Notes: a model not told the origin generated them from the letters alone. Shown: positions 33,630-43,444, counted from the first letter of the stretch. The stretch: 64,000 nt of DNA from Anaeromusa acidaminophila DSM 3853 (GCF_000374545.1 NZ_KB894584.1:118163-182162); one strand, 5' to 3'. Program-made: numbers and translations.

Positions 33630-33789
33630 GGGAGCCAATGATTTAATGAACACTCCGCCAAGGCGAGGAGTGTTTCTGCCAGACGAGGAAGAAAACGCAG
33701 GCATAGCGGCGCTCTGCCGAGGCTTTCTGACGAAGTATGACGGAAAAAGAACCGCTGTGGCGCGAGATGTGAATAAATTAGAGGTTCCC
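33630..33789. repeat. Family C MITE-like element, copy C4, overlapping a stop codon
   Basis: This 160-bp element starts GGGAGCC...ATTTAATGAACA, and its other end, read inverted, is GGGAACCTCTAATTTATTCACA. Its core (GCAGGCATAGCGGCG, CCGAGGCTTTCTGACGAAG) runs opposite to C1. The right terminal repeat encodes the last residues (GNL) and the TAA stop of the AbrB-type gene. Confidence 0.85.
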
Positions 33790-34818
33790 TCGCCGAAAGT
33801 ACCACTGAAAGAAAGGCGGGATGACCAAGAGGATGAAGAGCAGCCGGAATAGCTGGTAGGAAATGATGATGGAAAGATCCGCGTGGACCATCATGGCGGT
33901 GAGACCCATTTCGGCCATGCCCCCCGGAGCGGTGGCGATAAAGGCCGTAGCCAAACTATAACCATGCATGTTCGAGAGAATCAGGCCAATACCTAAGGTG
34001 GCGGTGAGGAGCATGACGACGGACAGCGCTGTCAGCGGTACGAGGCGTTTCCAGGAAGGGAGAGCTACCAAAGGAATGTTGAGGCCCATGTACGTACCGA
34101 CGCACCATTGTGCGGTTTTTAGCAGCTCCGATGGTAAAGGCGGCGTAGTGTATCCCTGTAAGGACCAAATCGCCGTGCCTAAAATGGGTCCTAATAGCTG
34201 CGGCGTGGGCAAGTGCAGCTTTGTGGCAATAAACATGCCGCTAATGGCCAGGCCCAACGGCGGCAGATAGGCGAAGAGCAGTTCTTCAGCGCTGCCGGAC
34301 AGGACGACGCCAGCGAGATCTACTTGATCCGCCAAGCCGTGCAAAACTAAAAAAGGCACTGTGAAGACCGTGGCCAAAAGGCGAAAGGTCTGCAAAAACG
34401 TGACGACCCCGGGATCGGTATGGGGCATTTCTTCGCTTAAAGCGGTCATTTGCGTCAGTCCCCCAGGCGTACTGCCTAGAAAGGCGCTGGACAGGCTGAT
34501 GTCGGTGTAACGAGCCGTGACGGAAGCCATCCAAAGACTGATGGCGATTACCAAAACGGTCGAAAGACAGATAGCCGGTAACTGCTGTAAAATGGCCTGC
34601 GCCGTGTGCGGCGTGAAGGGAGCGCCCATGGCGTAACCAAGAAAGAGCATGCCGCCGTTACGAATCTGTACTGGCCAGGCCGCCGGGCGTTTTAGTAAAG
34701 CTCGCCAGAGTAGCACTGCCGCTAGCGGACCTAGCGTCCACGGCAGCGGCATATTTAGCCAAAAGAATAAAACGCCTCCGCAAGCAGCGACAAGGCCGGT
34801 TTGAAGCATGAGAAGCAT
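33778..34818 (-). CDS. AbrB-family (DUF1116-like naming aside, PF05145-type) membrane protein
   Basis: This 346-residue membrane protein has two AbrB-duplication halves and about ten helices. Typical segments are MPLPWTLGPLAAVLLW, NGGMLFLGYAMGAPFTPHTA, FLGSTPGGLTQMTALSEEM, DPGVVTFLQTFRLLATVF and ATAPGGMAEMGLTAM in the second half. Proteins of this family are often called ammonia monooxygenase or AbrB-like regulator by mistake; they are membrane proteins of unclear, probably transport or regulatory, function. The last residues and the stop lie in the terminal repeat of element C4. Confidence 0.88.
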   Translation of the reverse strand: MLLMLQTGLVAACGGVLFFWLNMPLPWTLGPLAAVLLWRALLKRPAAWPVQIRNGGMLFLGYAMGAPFTPHTAQAILQQLPAICLSTVLVIAISLWMASVTARYTDISLSSAFLGSTPGGLTQMTALSEEMPHTDPGVVTFLQTFRLLATVFTVPFLVLHGLADQVDLAGVVLSGSAEELLFAYLPPLGLAISGMFIATKLHLPTPQLLGPILGTAIWSLQGYTTPPLPSELLKTAQWCVGTYMGLNIPLVALPSWKRLVPLTALSVVMLLTATLGIGLILSNMHGYSLATAFIATAPGGMAEMGLTAMMVHADLSIIISYQLFRLLFILLVIPPFFQWYFRRGNL

Positions 34819-34991
34819 GGTGAGTAAAGAACCCCTTTCAAAGCTAGGCTGCGATGAGGAATCGGCTGTAAGAAAAACGAAATACAGTGTAATAGAGAAA
34901 AGCTAGAGAATAGCAATCTTCTTGAGTATAGCGCAAGGAGATGGAGATGTCACCGTCTCGTGAGGAAACTGTAGGGAAAAAGTCATTTTAG

Positions 34992-35020
34992 TTTCCACGC
35001 GTCAAGAGGGACGGTATAAT
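34992..35020 (+). promoter_or_regulatory. Promoter of the Bce-type operon
   Basis: TTTCCA (34992-34997) and a perfect TATAAT (35015-35020) are 17 bases apart. Nothing else was recognised in 34819-35073. Confidence 0.6.
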
Positions 35021-35073
35021 AGTAATAATAAAGAAGTTTGTCGAGCGGGCTGGAAGAAAAAGGGGGGCTGCGG

Positions 35074-35748
35074 ATGTTTCGGATCTTGGTAGTCGAAGAC
35101 GATACTAAGCTGAGGGAATTGATTCTGTTGAATTTGCGTAAATGGGGGTTTGAAACAAGGGGAGTAGAGGATTTTTCTAAAGTCATGGAAGCGGTAGAAG
35201 AACAGGATCCTCATTTGGTGCTGCTGGATATTAATTTACCGATGTATGACGGCTTTTACTGGTGTCGTAAAATTCGCAGCACCAGCAAGCGGCCTATCAT
35301 TTTCATATCCTCCCGAGGCGCCAATATGGACGTCGTGATGGCTGTAAATATGGGGGGCGATGATTTTGTCCAAAAACCATTTTCCTTAGACGTCTTGGCG
35401 GCCAAAATACAAGCGTTATTGCGGCGCACTTATTCGTATGGAAAGGAAGAAGGCGAAACCGTAGAGCATCGAGGAGCCGTGCTCCACTTAGGCGAAGGAG
35501 AGCTTCATTATCAAGATAAGAAGATCACGCTGACGCGCAATGAGCTGCGTATTTTGCATCTTCTGATTAAGCATGGCGGCGAGGTGCTTAGCCGGGAAAA
35601 AATCATGCGTGCACTATGGGAAGATGAGAATTTTGTCGATGATAACACCTTGACGGTCAATATCAACCGGCTGCGGCGCAAATTGAGCGATGCAGGCTTG
35701 GAAGACTGGATTGAAACCCGTAAGGGGCAAGGATATGTGCTTGTATGA
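35074..35748 (+). CDS. OmpR-family response regulator, Bce type
   Basis: This 224-residue regulator has a receiver domain (EDD near residues 8-10, phosphoacceptor in LVLLDINLPMYDG, KPFSLDVL) and an OmpR winged helix (LTRNELRILHLLIKHGGEVLSRE, DDNTLTVNINRLRRKL). With the intramembrane-type kinase and the ABC transporter that follow, it matches the BceRSAB arrangement that senses and resists peptide antibiotics. AAGGGGGG lies before ATG 35074. Confidence 0.92.
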   Translation: MFRILVVEDDTKLRELILLNLRKWGFETRGVEDFSKVMEAVEEQDPHLVLLDINLPMYDGFYWCRKIRSTSKRPIIFISSRGANMDVVMAVNMGGDDFVQKPFSLDVLAAKIQALLRRTYSYGKEEGETVEHRGAVLHLGEGELHYQDKKITLTRNELRILHLLIKHGGEVLSREKIMRALWEDENFVDDNTLTVNINRLRRKLSDAGLEDWIETRKGQGYVLV

Positions 35749-36758
35749 ATTGGCGTGATTATGCGCGCGATCAAGCTGGACTTGCGGCGTGTCTGGTTTG
35801 CGTAATTCTTTTTGTCGCCGCGATGACGGCGCTGGACAATACGCTGCATATGGATTCGGGGAATTTATGGTATATGATGGGCGTGTGTCTTCTCTTTTTT
35901 GTATTTTATTGGATGTGTGATTTTGCTGTGCGGCGTCGGTATTTGCGCCGTCTGCAGGAGATGCTGGCGGACGAAGAGATGCTGGCGGATGCGGTGATGC
36001 CTCCCTTGCCGCGTCCTGCGAATCGGGAGCAAGCGCTATATCATGAAGTGTTGCAACGGATTTTTTCTGCCCAGGAGCGCCGCTATCGCCGGCTGCATCA
36101 AGATAGGCAGAAACAAGGAGAATTTCTGGCGACCTGGGTACACGACACGAAGATGCCTATTGCTGTGTCTCGCTTGCTTTTAGAAGGAGCGGCGGATACA
36201 GCGCCAGAACAGTTGCTGTCTAGCTTGGAGGAAGAGCTGGATCGCATTGAAGCCGGTGTGGAACGGGTGCTCTACTCAGCGAAACTGGAATCATTCGCCA
36301 AGGATTATTTGATTCAGGAAGTGTGGCTGGAGCAGGTGATCAAAGAAGCCGTGAAGCGTCATTCGCGAACCTTCATTGCTAAGCGGATTCGTCTGGATTT
36401 ACGAGAATTACCGGGGTTGGTGTTAAGCGATCGTAAATGGTTGGGCTTTATTTTGGATCAAATTTTATCGAACGCTCTGAAATATACGGCAGTAGGAGGC
36501 TGTATCCGGGTATTTTCCGAGGGCAAAGGCCGTCATTGGAGGCTGTCATTGGAGGATAACGGCATTGGTATTCCGGCTGAGGATGTACCGCGCATTTTTG
36601 ACAGGGGGTTTACTGGCCGCAATGGTCGGGAATTTCAGCATGCTACTGGCATGGGGTTATATTTGGCGGCGCAGCTGGCGGAAAAGCTGGGGCACCGTTT
36701 AGAAGTGGAATCGAAAGAGGGAGAATATACGCGCCTGATTATTGATTTTTCTTGGTAA
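35745..36758 (+). CDS. Intramembrane-sensing histidine kinase, Bce type
   Basis: This 337-residue kinase has two membrane helices with almost no extracellular loop (residues about 12-58), as in BceS. The H-box is FLATWVHDTKMPIAVSRLLLE, with His-Asp-Thr-Lys-Met-Pro as in the family. The N-box is FILDQILSNALKYTAVGG, and the G-boxes are EDNGIGIPAEDVPRIFDRGFTG and GMGLYLAAQLAEKLGH. It overlaps the regulator by four bases (ATGA). It likely takes its signal from the BceAB transporter. Confidence 0.92.
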   Translation: MNWRDYARDQAGLAACLVCVILFVAAMTALDNTLHMDSGNLWYMMGVCLLFFVFYWMCDFAVRRRYLRRLQEMLADEEMLADAVMPPLPRPANREQALYHEVLQRIFSAQERRYRRLHQDRQKQGEFLATWVHDTKMPIAVSRLLLEGAADTAPEQLLSSLEEELDRIEAGVERVLYSAKLESFAKDYLIQEVWLEQVIKEAVKRHSRTFIAKRIRLDLRELPGLVLSDRKWLGFILDQILSNALKYTAVGGCIRVFSEGKGRHWRLSLEDNGIGIPAEDVPRIFDRGFTGRNGREFQHATGMGLYLAAQLAEKLGHRLEVESKEGEYTRLIIDFSW

Positions 36759-36780
36759 GGTGCGAGAAAGGAGGAGACTT

Positions 36781-37545
36781 GTGATTCCGGTCTTGGAAAT
36801 GGAACATGTCAGTAAGATATATGGTTCTAGAGGCGGTGCAACCGTAGCGTTAAATGATGTGTCGCTGCGAGTTATGCCTGGCGAGTTTATCGCGGTGATG
36901 GGGCCGTCTGGAGCAGGCAAGTCGACTCTTTTGAACCTGGCAGGAATGCTGGATCAGCCAACGTCAGGCAGTATTTTTTTAGAAGGCCTGGATATGCAGC
37001 GGATGAAAAAAGAGGAACTGGCGATGCTGCGGCGGCAAAAACTGGGCTTTATTTTACAAGAAGCCAATTTATTGGCTACGCTGACATTAAAGGAAAATAT
37101 GCTGTTGCCATTACTGTTGGCGAAGATGCCTGTGGAGGAAATGGAAGACCGGGTAGCTTACTTGGCGGAGCGCTTGGGGCTGAAACGGGTTTTGGAGCAT
37201 TTTCCTCAGGAAGTTTCCGGCGGGGAGAGGCAGCGTACGGCGGCGGCGCGGGCTGTCATTCACAGGCCGCGGCTGGTATTGGCGGACGAGCCTACTGGCG
37301 CGCTAGACTCGAAGGCAACGGCGGATTTATTGCGTGTGTTGACCGAGCTCAATGAAGAATATCAGACCACCTTGCTGTTGGTAACGCACGATCCTTTTGC
37401 AGCCAGCTATGCTAAACGTATTTTGTTTATAAAAGACGGCCTGATTTTTACAGAACTTCGTCATGGCGGCGATCGAAGGGAATTTTTTCAGCGTATTTTG
37501 GACGTGTTAGCCATGCTCGGAGGTGACGGGCGTGACCTTATTTAA
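36781..37545 (+). CDS. Bce-type ABC transporter ATP-binding protein
   Basis: This 254-residue ATPase has Walker A GPSGAGKSTLLN, Q-loop FILQEANLLATLTLKEN, signature VSGGERQRTAAARA and Walker B LVLADEPTGALDSK. These are close to BceA/LolD-type ATPases. GTG 36781, after AAGGAGGAG, is chosen; ATG 36799 is the alternative. It overlaps the permease gene. It powers the antimicrobial-peptide detoxification and flux-sensing complex. Confidence 0.93.
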   Translation: MIPVLEMEHVSKIYGSRGGATVALNDVSLRVMPGEFIAVMGPSGAGKSTLLNLAGMLDQPTSGSIFLEGLDMQRMKKEELAMLRRQKLGFILQEANLLATLTLKENMLLPLLLAKMPVEEMEDRVAYLAERLGLKRVLEHFPQEVSGGERQRTAAARAVIHRPRLVLADEPTGALDSKATADLLRVLTELNEEYQTTLLLVTHDPFAASYAKRILFIKDGLIFTELRHGGDRREFFQRILDVLAMLGGDGRDLI

Positions 37546-39424
37546 GCTGGCGCTTTTAAATGTGCGCAACAATCTGGAAAACTATACGGTATACTTTCTT
37601 TCCATGGCGTTCAACATTACTATTTACTATCTTTTTGCGTCTTTACGCTTTTCTCAGGCGGTGCGTATGGTAGTAGAACGCGAACAGGAACTGGAGCTTT
37701 TTTTTAATCTATCTTCCGTAGCCGTGGCTTTATTTGCTGTTTTGTCTATCTGGTTTTCGACTTCGTTTTTTTTGCGTCGTCGCCGGGGCGAGGTGGCGAT
37801 TTACGGTCTTGTAGGCATGACGCGCCATCAGGTGGGAACGTTGCTTTTTTTTGAAACGCTTTTGGCAGGAGTGGCGGCGCTGTTGCTTGGCATTCTTTTT
37901 GGCGTGGTTATGGCTAAATTCTTTCAGCTGTTGCTAATTTGGTTTCTTGGCTTTACAGGCTCGGTGCCTTTTGAAATTAGTTTAGATGCTATTTGGCGGA
38001 CAAGCTTGATTTTTGGCGTATTGTTTATGATGGTAGCTTTGTATGGCTATGCCTTGTTGGCTCAGGTGACGCTGGGAACGATGCTTCATAAACGAAGAGA
38101 GGCGCCAACAAGGTCGGAATCGTGCGGCTGTAAGTCTTTGTGGATGCCGGCGCTATTGCTTTGCGGCTATGGTCTTTTGCCGTGGCAGCGAGGCCATGAG
38201 ATTATTTGGCCCCAATTGATTTTGGCGGTGCTCTTTTTGTGTCAGGGGACTTATGCGGCTTTTCGGTATTTTCTGCCCTGGTTGCTGAAACGCTTAAAGA
38301 AGCAAGAGCGCTTCTTTCATGTAGTGCCGTTTTTAGCAGTTAATCAATTAAGCGTATTTTTACGCAGCCAGGTAAAGCTGCTGACCCTAGTCACTCTCTT
38401 GGGCGCTGCGACCCTTATCGCGGTGGGTTTAAGCTATCATATTTACCAGGAGTTATTGCAGGAACGCATGGCGCAAATGCCTTTTTCTTTTGCTTATATG
38501 AGCGATGACCTTCAGGTGGATGAAAAAGTGCGTGCTATTATCGACGGTTACCCCCAACATTTTATTGAAAAAGAAGTCGATGTGCGGTTTCTGCTGCTGC
38601 CACTGACTGAGAAGGATCTGCCAGGGTGGCATGAAAACGCAGAACTGCAGGTAGTGTCGAGAACCGCTTTTTCCCAGGCGGCGGCAGCCAAGGAATTAGA
38701 TGTATCCTTGCCGAAGCTAGGCCCGCAAGAGGGTATCTATCTTTCTTATTACCGGGAGCCGGAGGAGGAGATGCCTGCCGGGAGGGAGTTGGATTTGGGC
38801 CGGGCGGGTACGGTTTTGTTGGTGAAGCACTGGCCATGGCCGGTTTTGAACGAATCACAGCGCGGGCCAGCGCTAATTGTTTCGGATGAAACCTATGCGC
38901 AATGGAGTCAGTGGGCGCCTTCTTTACGAGGAAAAGCGTATATGGTCGATAATCTGCGGGAAAGCCGGGAACTGACAGATGACATATATAGCGTGGTGCC
39001 GACAGAAGCGCAGTTGAGCTCGTTTTACGTCGATTTTCATCAGGCTGTAAAGCTTTGGGGCGTTTTGTTGTTTATGGGTTTTTTTATAGGAACCATTGTA
39101 ATTTCTTCCAGTTGCAGTATTCTTTCCTTTCAGTTTCTCAGCCAGATACAAGTGAATAAAGATTTTTATGAATTGTTGCGGGGGCTGGGGGTAACCGCGG
39201 AAGAAGTTCACCTAATTTTGGCGGCGCAGCTCTTTCCATGTGTGGCGTTTTCCTGGTTTTTGGCCGTTTTTCACGCTTTTGTTGCGTTTTTTCTGTTCGG
39301 AAGCGTGTTTCAAGTATCGGTGCTGAGCTCTTCCCTATTGAATATAGGGATTTATACGGTTGTGTACTGTGGGTACTATTTCCTCACGATTCATTCCTGC
39401 ATCCGGGGGTTAGCAGCGGAATAA
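37532..39424 (+). CDS. Bce-type ABC transporter permease
   Basis: This permease of about 630 residues has the BceB topology. An N-terminal helix and three helices (residues about 15-185) come first, then further helices and a large extracellular domain (about residues 310-510) that binds peptide or lipid-II complex. Four C-terminal helices in a FtsX-like arrangement close it. It begins TLFKLALLNVRNNLENYTVYFLSMAF, a typical start. GTG 37532 has CGGAGG eight bases upstream. A terminator follows. Confidence 0.9.
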   Translation: MTLFKLALLNVRNNLENYTVYFLSMAFNITIYYLFASLRFSQAVRMVVEREQELELFFNLSSVAVALFAVLSIWFSTSFFLRRRRGEVAIYGLVGMTRHQVGTLLFFETLLAGVAALLLGILFGVVMAKFFQLLLIWFLGFTGSVPFEISLDAIWRTSLIFGVLFMMVALYGYALLAQVTLGTMLHKRREAPTRSESCGCKSLWMPALLLCGYGLLPWQRGHEIIWPQLILAVLFLCQGTYAAFRYFLPWLLKRLKKQERFFHVVPFLAVNQLSVFLRSQVKLLTLVTLLGAATLIAVGLSYHIYQELLQERMAQMPFSFAYMSDDLQVDEKVRAIIDGYPQHFIEKEVDVRFLLLPLTEKDLPGWHENAELQVVSRTAFSQAAAAKELDVSLPKLGPQEGIYLSYYREPEEEMPAGRELDLGRAGTVLLVKHWPWPVLNESQRGPALIVSDETYAQWSQWAPSLRGKAYMVDNLRESRELTDDIYSVVPTEAQLSSFYVDFHQAVKLWGVLLFMGFFIGTIVISSSCSILSFQFLSQIQVNKDFYELLRGLGVTAEEVHLILAAQLFPCVAFSWFLAVFHAFVAFFLFGSVFQVSVLSSSLLNIGIYTVVYCGYYFLTIHSCIRGLAAE

Positions 39425-39441
39425 GCTAGTGTCTGCTGATT

Positions 39442-39482
39442 AAAAACCGCATCGCGAAAATTTTTCGCGGTGCGGTTTTTTT
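39442..39482 (+). terminator. Rho-independent terminator after the Bce-type operon
   Basis: AAAAACCGCAtCGCGAAAA pairs with TTTTCGCGgTGCGGTTTTT, ending in a T-run. Confidence 0.92.
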
Positions 39483-39607
39483 CTTGTGTTTTACGTTAGG
39501 CAAGAAAACCTTAACCAAAAATTTACTGAAAGTTCACCTTTGACGGGAATGGACCTTCTACAATAAGAATGGCAGGATCAGAATAAAAAATAGCAGGTGT
39601 TGCAGGC

Positions 39608-42600
39608 ATGAACAAGCTTTTAGAGCCGGCGGCTCGTTGGATGAATCGATTGAAGTACGCCTATAAATTTGCCGTAATCGGCGTGTTAATCGTTTTGCAG
39701 TCCGCCGTGTTGATGTATTTGCTGGTATCAGAGCTGAATAAGAATATTGAATTTGCTCGGCAGGAGCGTCTTGGCGTGCAATATGCGCAGATGTTGGGAC
39801 AAGTATTTGTAGAAGGCGAGGAATATCGTCGTCTGCATTATTTGTATGTATATACTGATTCGTCTTTAGAAGGGCGGGTATTGGCGCAGCAAAATCGTGT
39901 AGATGCGGCGTTGGAGCGGGCAGAGGCGCTGGATCAGGGAGCGGCGGCGAACCTGAATGTGTCGTGGAAACTGCAAACGCTGCGTCAAGAATGGCTGACG
40001 CGCAAGCAAAATGCGGCCTCGCAGGGGACGGAGTCGGCGCAGGTGGCTTTTGAGTTAGATGGACGCTGGCTGCGCAGCGTAGGGGATTTGATGCAGCAAA
40101 TCGGCTATGCGTCTAACTTGGCGTTGGATTCTGATTCTGACACGTCTTATTTAGTGGATACGGTTTTGCGAAAAATGCCGAATTTGTTGGACCGGTTGAA
40201 TGCGGCGCAGACGGTGGAAGTAGAGTTGTTTAGCCAATCTCTTTCGGGAGAGCGAAGAAATCAATTTTTGCAGTATGTAGGCTTGATTCGCTCCGATTTG
40301 GACTTAGTGGATTACAATGCCAAGCAGGTACTGCGGCATAACGAGCAGGTTCGCACTCGACTGCAGCCTGTGACCACAGCGTTAGTGGAGAGCGCGCCTA
40401 TTTTTGCTTGGAATTTTGAACAGAAAACCATTGGCCAGCAGGGCTTGCCTATATCTCGGGAATTGTTGAAAGCTACCGGGACGCGAGCCGTTCAGGAAAC
40501 GATTCGGATGCAAGAAGAGACCTTTCAAATGGTTGATGAACTGCTGGCGTTGCGGATTGACACGTACATAAACTACCGTAACGCGGTTAGCGCTTTTGCC
40601 GGCGGCATTTTATTATTGCTGGGATATTTGTTTTGCGGCTTTGACATGTCGGTGCGCAAACGTATGTATCAGTTGAATTCGTTGATGGTTTGCGTCGCCA
40701 AAGGAGATCTGCAGGCGAGAGGGCGCAGTGATGCAAACGATGAAATGGGCGAGCTGACCTGCGAAATTAACCGTACCTTGGATTCGCTGCAAGCCATGTA
40801 CGAAGAAGTGCAGCAATCACACGTCATGTTGGAGCGGTGGAATCAGGAGCTGGAAGATAAAATCAAAGAACGGACGACGGCGCTGCAAAATCTGTTGGAT
40901 TACGCTGGTCAAGGATTTATGTCTTTTGGCGGCGATCTGCAAATTGATAAGGAATATAGCGCTGAATGTACGGTTATCTTTCGCAGGGACGTAGCGGGAG
41001 AAAACGTCTGTGCGCTGATTTGCCCGGAGGACGAAGCGCAACAGGTCTTTGTGTCGGCGGTGCTTGCCAAAATTTTGGCGGAAGAGAACGCTGCTTTGCG
41101 GGAAACGTATTTTTCCCTCTTGCCGGAAGCAGTCTCTTTTGAAGAACGGTATATCAGCATTATTTACAAGGTTATCGAAGGAGCGCCGCAAGGCGGGGGG
41201 CGTAAAATCATGCTGATACTGACGGATCGAACGGAGCAGAAGGACCTGGAGGAACAGATGCAGGCGGAGCGCGACGTGCTGGCGATGATTGTGCAGGTGG
41301 TGACGCATGCCGCGGATTTCTTTGCCGTCGTCAATCAATATACGCTCTTTTGCCAAGAAGGCATGGCAGAGCTGCTCCACAGCAAAAAACAACCGGCAGA
41401 CGTTTTGGCGGACTTGTTTCGCGTGGTCCATACCTTTAAAGGTACTTTTGGGCAATTGCGGCTGCGTCAGACGATGCGTTTTCTGCACGAGATGGAGGAT
41501 CGTCTGGCGGCGATTCGGACACAGGAAGGGGTCAATATGGCCAAAAGCGAGCTGGAAAAAAATTTGGCTGACTTTACGCCCGAGCGGATGTTGTGCTGGC
41601 TGCAAGAGGATATGTGCGTCTTAGAAGATAAATTAGGTCAAGATTTTTTCCAACGAGAAAATGTTTTGGTTATTGATAATGCAAGGCTGCTGGAGCTGGA
41701 AGCGAAAATGCAAGCCTCGCTGCCGAAGGAAGAATGCGGCGTTCTCTTGACAGCGATTCGTCGACTTCGCTATAAGCCATTTCAGGAGTTATTGCAGTCT
41801 CTTCCTGAATATACCTGCGGCTTAGCGGAGCGACATGGCAAGGCCGTGCACTCTTTTGCGGTCCACGGCGGGACAATAATGGTGGACCCGGCTAGATACA
41901 ATGACTTTGTTAAGTCGATGGGCCACGTTTTTCGCAACGCAGTTATGCATGGATTGGAAACAGCGGACGAACGTTTGGAACAAGGTAAGGATGAGATTGG
42001 CTCTATTACTTGCTCGATTCGGGAGGAGGAAGGCGGGATTTTCCTTACTGTCGCTGATGACGGCCGAGGCATAGATCCGGGAGTTATTCGGAATTTGGCG
42101 GTGGAAAAAGGGCTGTGCTCTTTCGGGGATGCGCAGCGGTTGGGCCCGGAAGACTGGTTGAATTTTATTTTCGCGGATGGGTTTTCCGCGGCCGAAGAAG
42201 TGGACGAACTGGCTGGGCGCGGCGTTGGCTTGGCGGCGGTACGTTCGGAGTTGGAAAAATTAGGCGGGACGGTTACGGTGAGCAGTACTTTGGGAAAAGG
42301 TACGGAGTTTGCCTTCTTTTTGCCTTTTGAAAAGGAGAAAGAGATCGAACCGCTTTCTATACGGGATTTGGCAAAACCGCTGCTTCAGGAGGCGGAAGCG
42401 TTGCTGCAAGAGCAATGCGGCTTAGTAGTAGAGCGCATTCGTTATTTGGCTAGCGAAGCCGAAGGCAATCTGCAGCTGCGCAAAGTATCCTCCTTTTTGA
42501 ATGTCAAAGGAGGGCTCAACGGAAAGATTTTACTGAGCGCCGACGAAAAAATCGTGCAGGCGAGCGTAAGCAACAAGCGTAGCACGGCGGAAGAGAAACT

Positions 42601-42802
42601 GGAAAATGTATTGTCGCAGCAGGCCCAGCAGCTTTTTCGGCAGTCTGTGGAGAAATGGCCCCAAGGGTCGGGCGATTTGGAAGTAGAGCCTTTGTTTAGT
42701 TTGCTGGCAGAGGACGCTTCCGCCAAATACTCGCACTCGCAGACATCCACATGGGTATTGGAAACGGCGGCAGGCAGTTTGTCGCTAAGCTTGATTTACT
42801 AG
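39608..42802 (+). CDS. Membrane-bound CheA-like hybrid kinase with Hpt and CheX-like domains
   Basis: This 1064-residue kinase has TM1 (about 20-45), a long helical extracytoplasmic sensor (45-335), TM2, HAMP and coiled coil (355-430) and a PAS-like domain (430-550). An Hpt domain follows with phosphoacceptor H608 in VVHTFKGTFGQLRL. A CheA-type ATPase (N-box HVFRNAVMHGLE near 773, DDGRGIDPG near 817, GRGVGLAAV near 870) comes next. The C-terminus (about 930-1064) resembles a CheX/CheC-like domain (NVKGGLNGKILLSADE). No CheW-binding P5 domain is visible. A CheY and a CheX-like gene follow. This is an unusual self-contained phosphorelay. Confidence 0.85.
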   Translation: MNKLLEPAARWMNRLKYAYKFAVIGVLIVLQSAVLMYLLVSELNKNIEFARQERLGVQYAQMLGQVFVEGEEYRRLHYLYVYTDSSLEGRVLAQQNRVDAALERAEALDQGAAANLNVSWKLQTLRQEWLTRKQNAASQGTESAQVAFELDGRWLRSVGDLMQQIGYASNLALDSDSDTSYLVDTVLRKMPNLLDRLNAAQTVEVELFSQSLSGERRNQFLQYVGLIRSDLDLVDYNAKQVLRHNEQVRTRLQPVTTALVESAPIFAWNFEQKTIGQQGLPISRELLKATGTRAVQETIRMQEETFQMVDELLALRIDTYINYRNAVSAFAGGILLLLGYLFCGFDMSVRKRMYQLNSLMVCVAKGDLQARGRSDANDEMGELTCEINRTLDSLQAMYEEVQQSHVMLERWNQELEDKIKERTTALQNLLDYAGQGFMSFGGDLQIDKEYSAECTVIFRRDVAGENVCALICPEDEAQQVFVSAVLAKILAEENAALRETYFSLLPEAVSFEERYISIIYKVIEGAPQGGGRKIMLILTDRTEQKDLEEQMQAERDVLAMIVQVVTHAADFFAVVNQYTLFCQEGMAELLHSKKQPADVLADLFRVVHTFKGTFGQLRLRQTMRFLHEMEDRLAAIRTQEGVNMAKSELEKNLADFTPERMLCWLQEDMCVLEDKLGQDFFQRENVLVIDNARLLELEAKMQASLPKEECGVLLTAIRRLRYKPFQELLQSLPEYTCGLAERHGKAVHSFAVHGGTIMVDPARYNDFVKSMGHVFRNAVMHGLETADERLEQGKDEIGSITCSIREEEGGIFLTVADDGRGIDPGVIRNLAVEKGLCSFGDAQRLGPEDWLNFIFADGFSAAEEVDELAGRGVGLAAVRSELEKLGGTVTVSSTLGKGTEFAFFLPFEKEKEIEPLSIRDLAKPLLQEAEALLQEQCGLVVERIRYLASEAEGNLQLRKVSSFLNVKGGLNGKILLSADEKIVQASVSNKRSTAEEKLENVLSQQAQQLFRQSVEKWPQGSGDLEVEPLFSLLAEDASAKYSHSQTSTWVLETAAGSLSLSLIY

Positions 42803-42804
42803 GG

Positions 42805-42964
42805 GGGAGGCGCTGCTTTACTCACATTTCGCGTCAAAGTGGCTCTTTTTCCGTCAAACAGCGTCAGGAAGCCTCGACAGAGCACCGCTATGCCTGCGTT
42901 TTCTTTCTCGTTTGACGAAAAAAGCTCTTGCTTTGTCGGCGTGTTCATTAAAGCAGCGTCTCCC
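42805..42964. repeat. Family C MITE-like element, copy C5 (best terminal repeats)
   Basis: This 160-bp element has 16-bp termini GGGAGGCGCTGCTTTA and inverted TAAAGCAGCGTCTCCC (one mismatch). It starts two bases after the kinase stop and carries the family core (CGTCAGGAAGCCTCGAC, GCGTTTTCTTTCTCGTTTG). It separates the kinase gene from the CheY gene. Confidence 0.88.
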
Positions 42965-43006
42965 TGGTTTTTTAAAAATAGCGTTTAGAAGGGAAGGAAG
43001 AAGCAC

Positions 43007-43393
43007 ATGGATAGAGTTATGATTGTGGATGATGCATTGATGATGCGTAAAACCTTACGGAGGATGCTGGAAAAGATCGACTGCGAAATCGTAGAGGAAG
43101 CAGCCAGCGGTGAGCAAGCGCTGTTAAAATATGCGCAGTGCAGTCCGGATTTGGTAACCATGGATTTGACTATGCCTGGCATGGGCGGCTTGGAGGCCAT
43201 TCGTCAGCTAAAAGAGCAAGCGCCGGAGGCCAAGATCCTTGTTATCAGCGCATTGGGGCAAAAGCATGCGGTATTTGAAGCGTTGCAGTTAGGCGCGAAA
43301 AATTACATTGTTAAACCAATTAACGAAGGAATCTTACAATCGGTGGTGCGCTTGCTGTTAAGTGAAACTACCAAAGAGGCGGCTCATGGATAA
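43007..43393 (+). CDS. CheY-like single-domain response regulator
   Basis: This 128-residue receiver domain has no output domain. The acidic pair D8-D9 (IVDDALMMRK), phosphoacceptor D53 in LVTMDLTMPGMGG, and K in YIVKPI are all present. It is placed between the CheA-like kinase and a CheX-like protein, and probably receives phosphate from H608 of the kinase. GGAAGGAAG precedes the ATG. Confidence 0.93.
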   Translation: MDRVMIVDDALMMRKTLRRMLEKIDCEIVEEAASGEQALLKYAQCSPDLVTMDLTMPGMGGLEAIRQLKEQAPEAKILVISALGQKHAVFEALQLGAKNYIVKPINEGILQSVVRLLLSETTKEAAHG

Positions 43394-43444
43394 ACATCGC
43401 TTCTTCCATCCTGTCTGGCGTTGCCGTTGCGGGGAGGACCAGAT

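Noticed and set aside
33778..34818. Ammonia monooxygenase or AbrB transition-state regulator
   Set aside because: The protein is a polytopic membrane protein with a duplicated family domain; it has no metal site or DNA-binding domain of those proteins.
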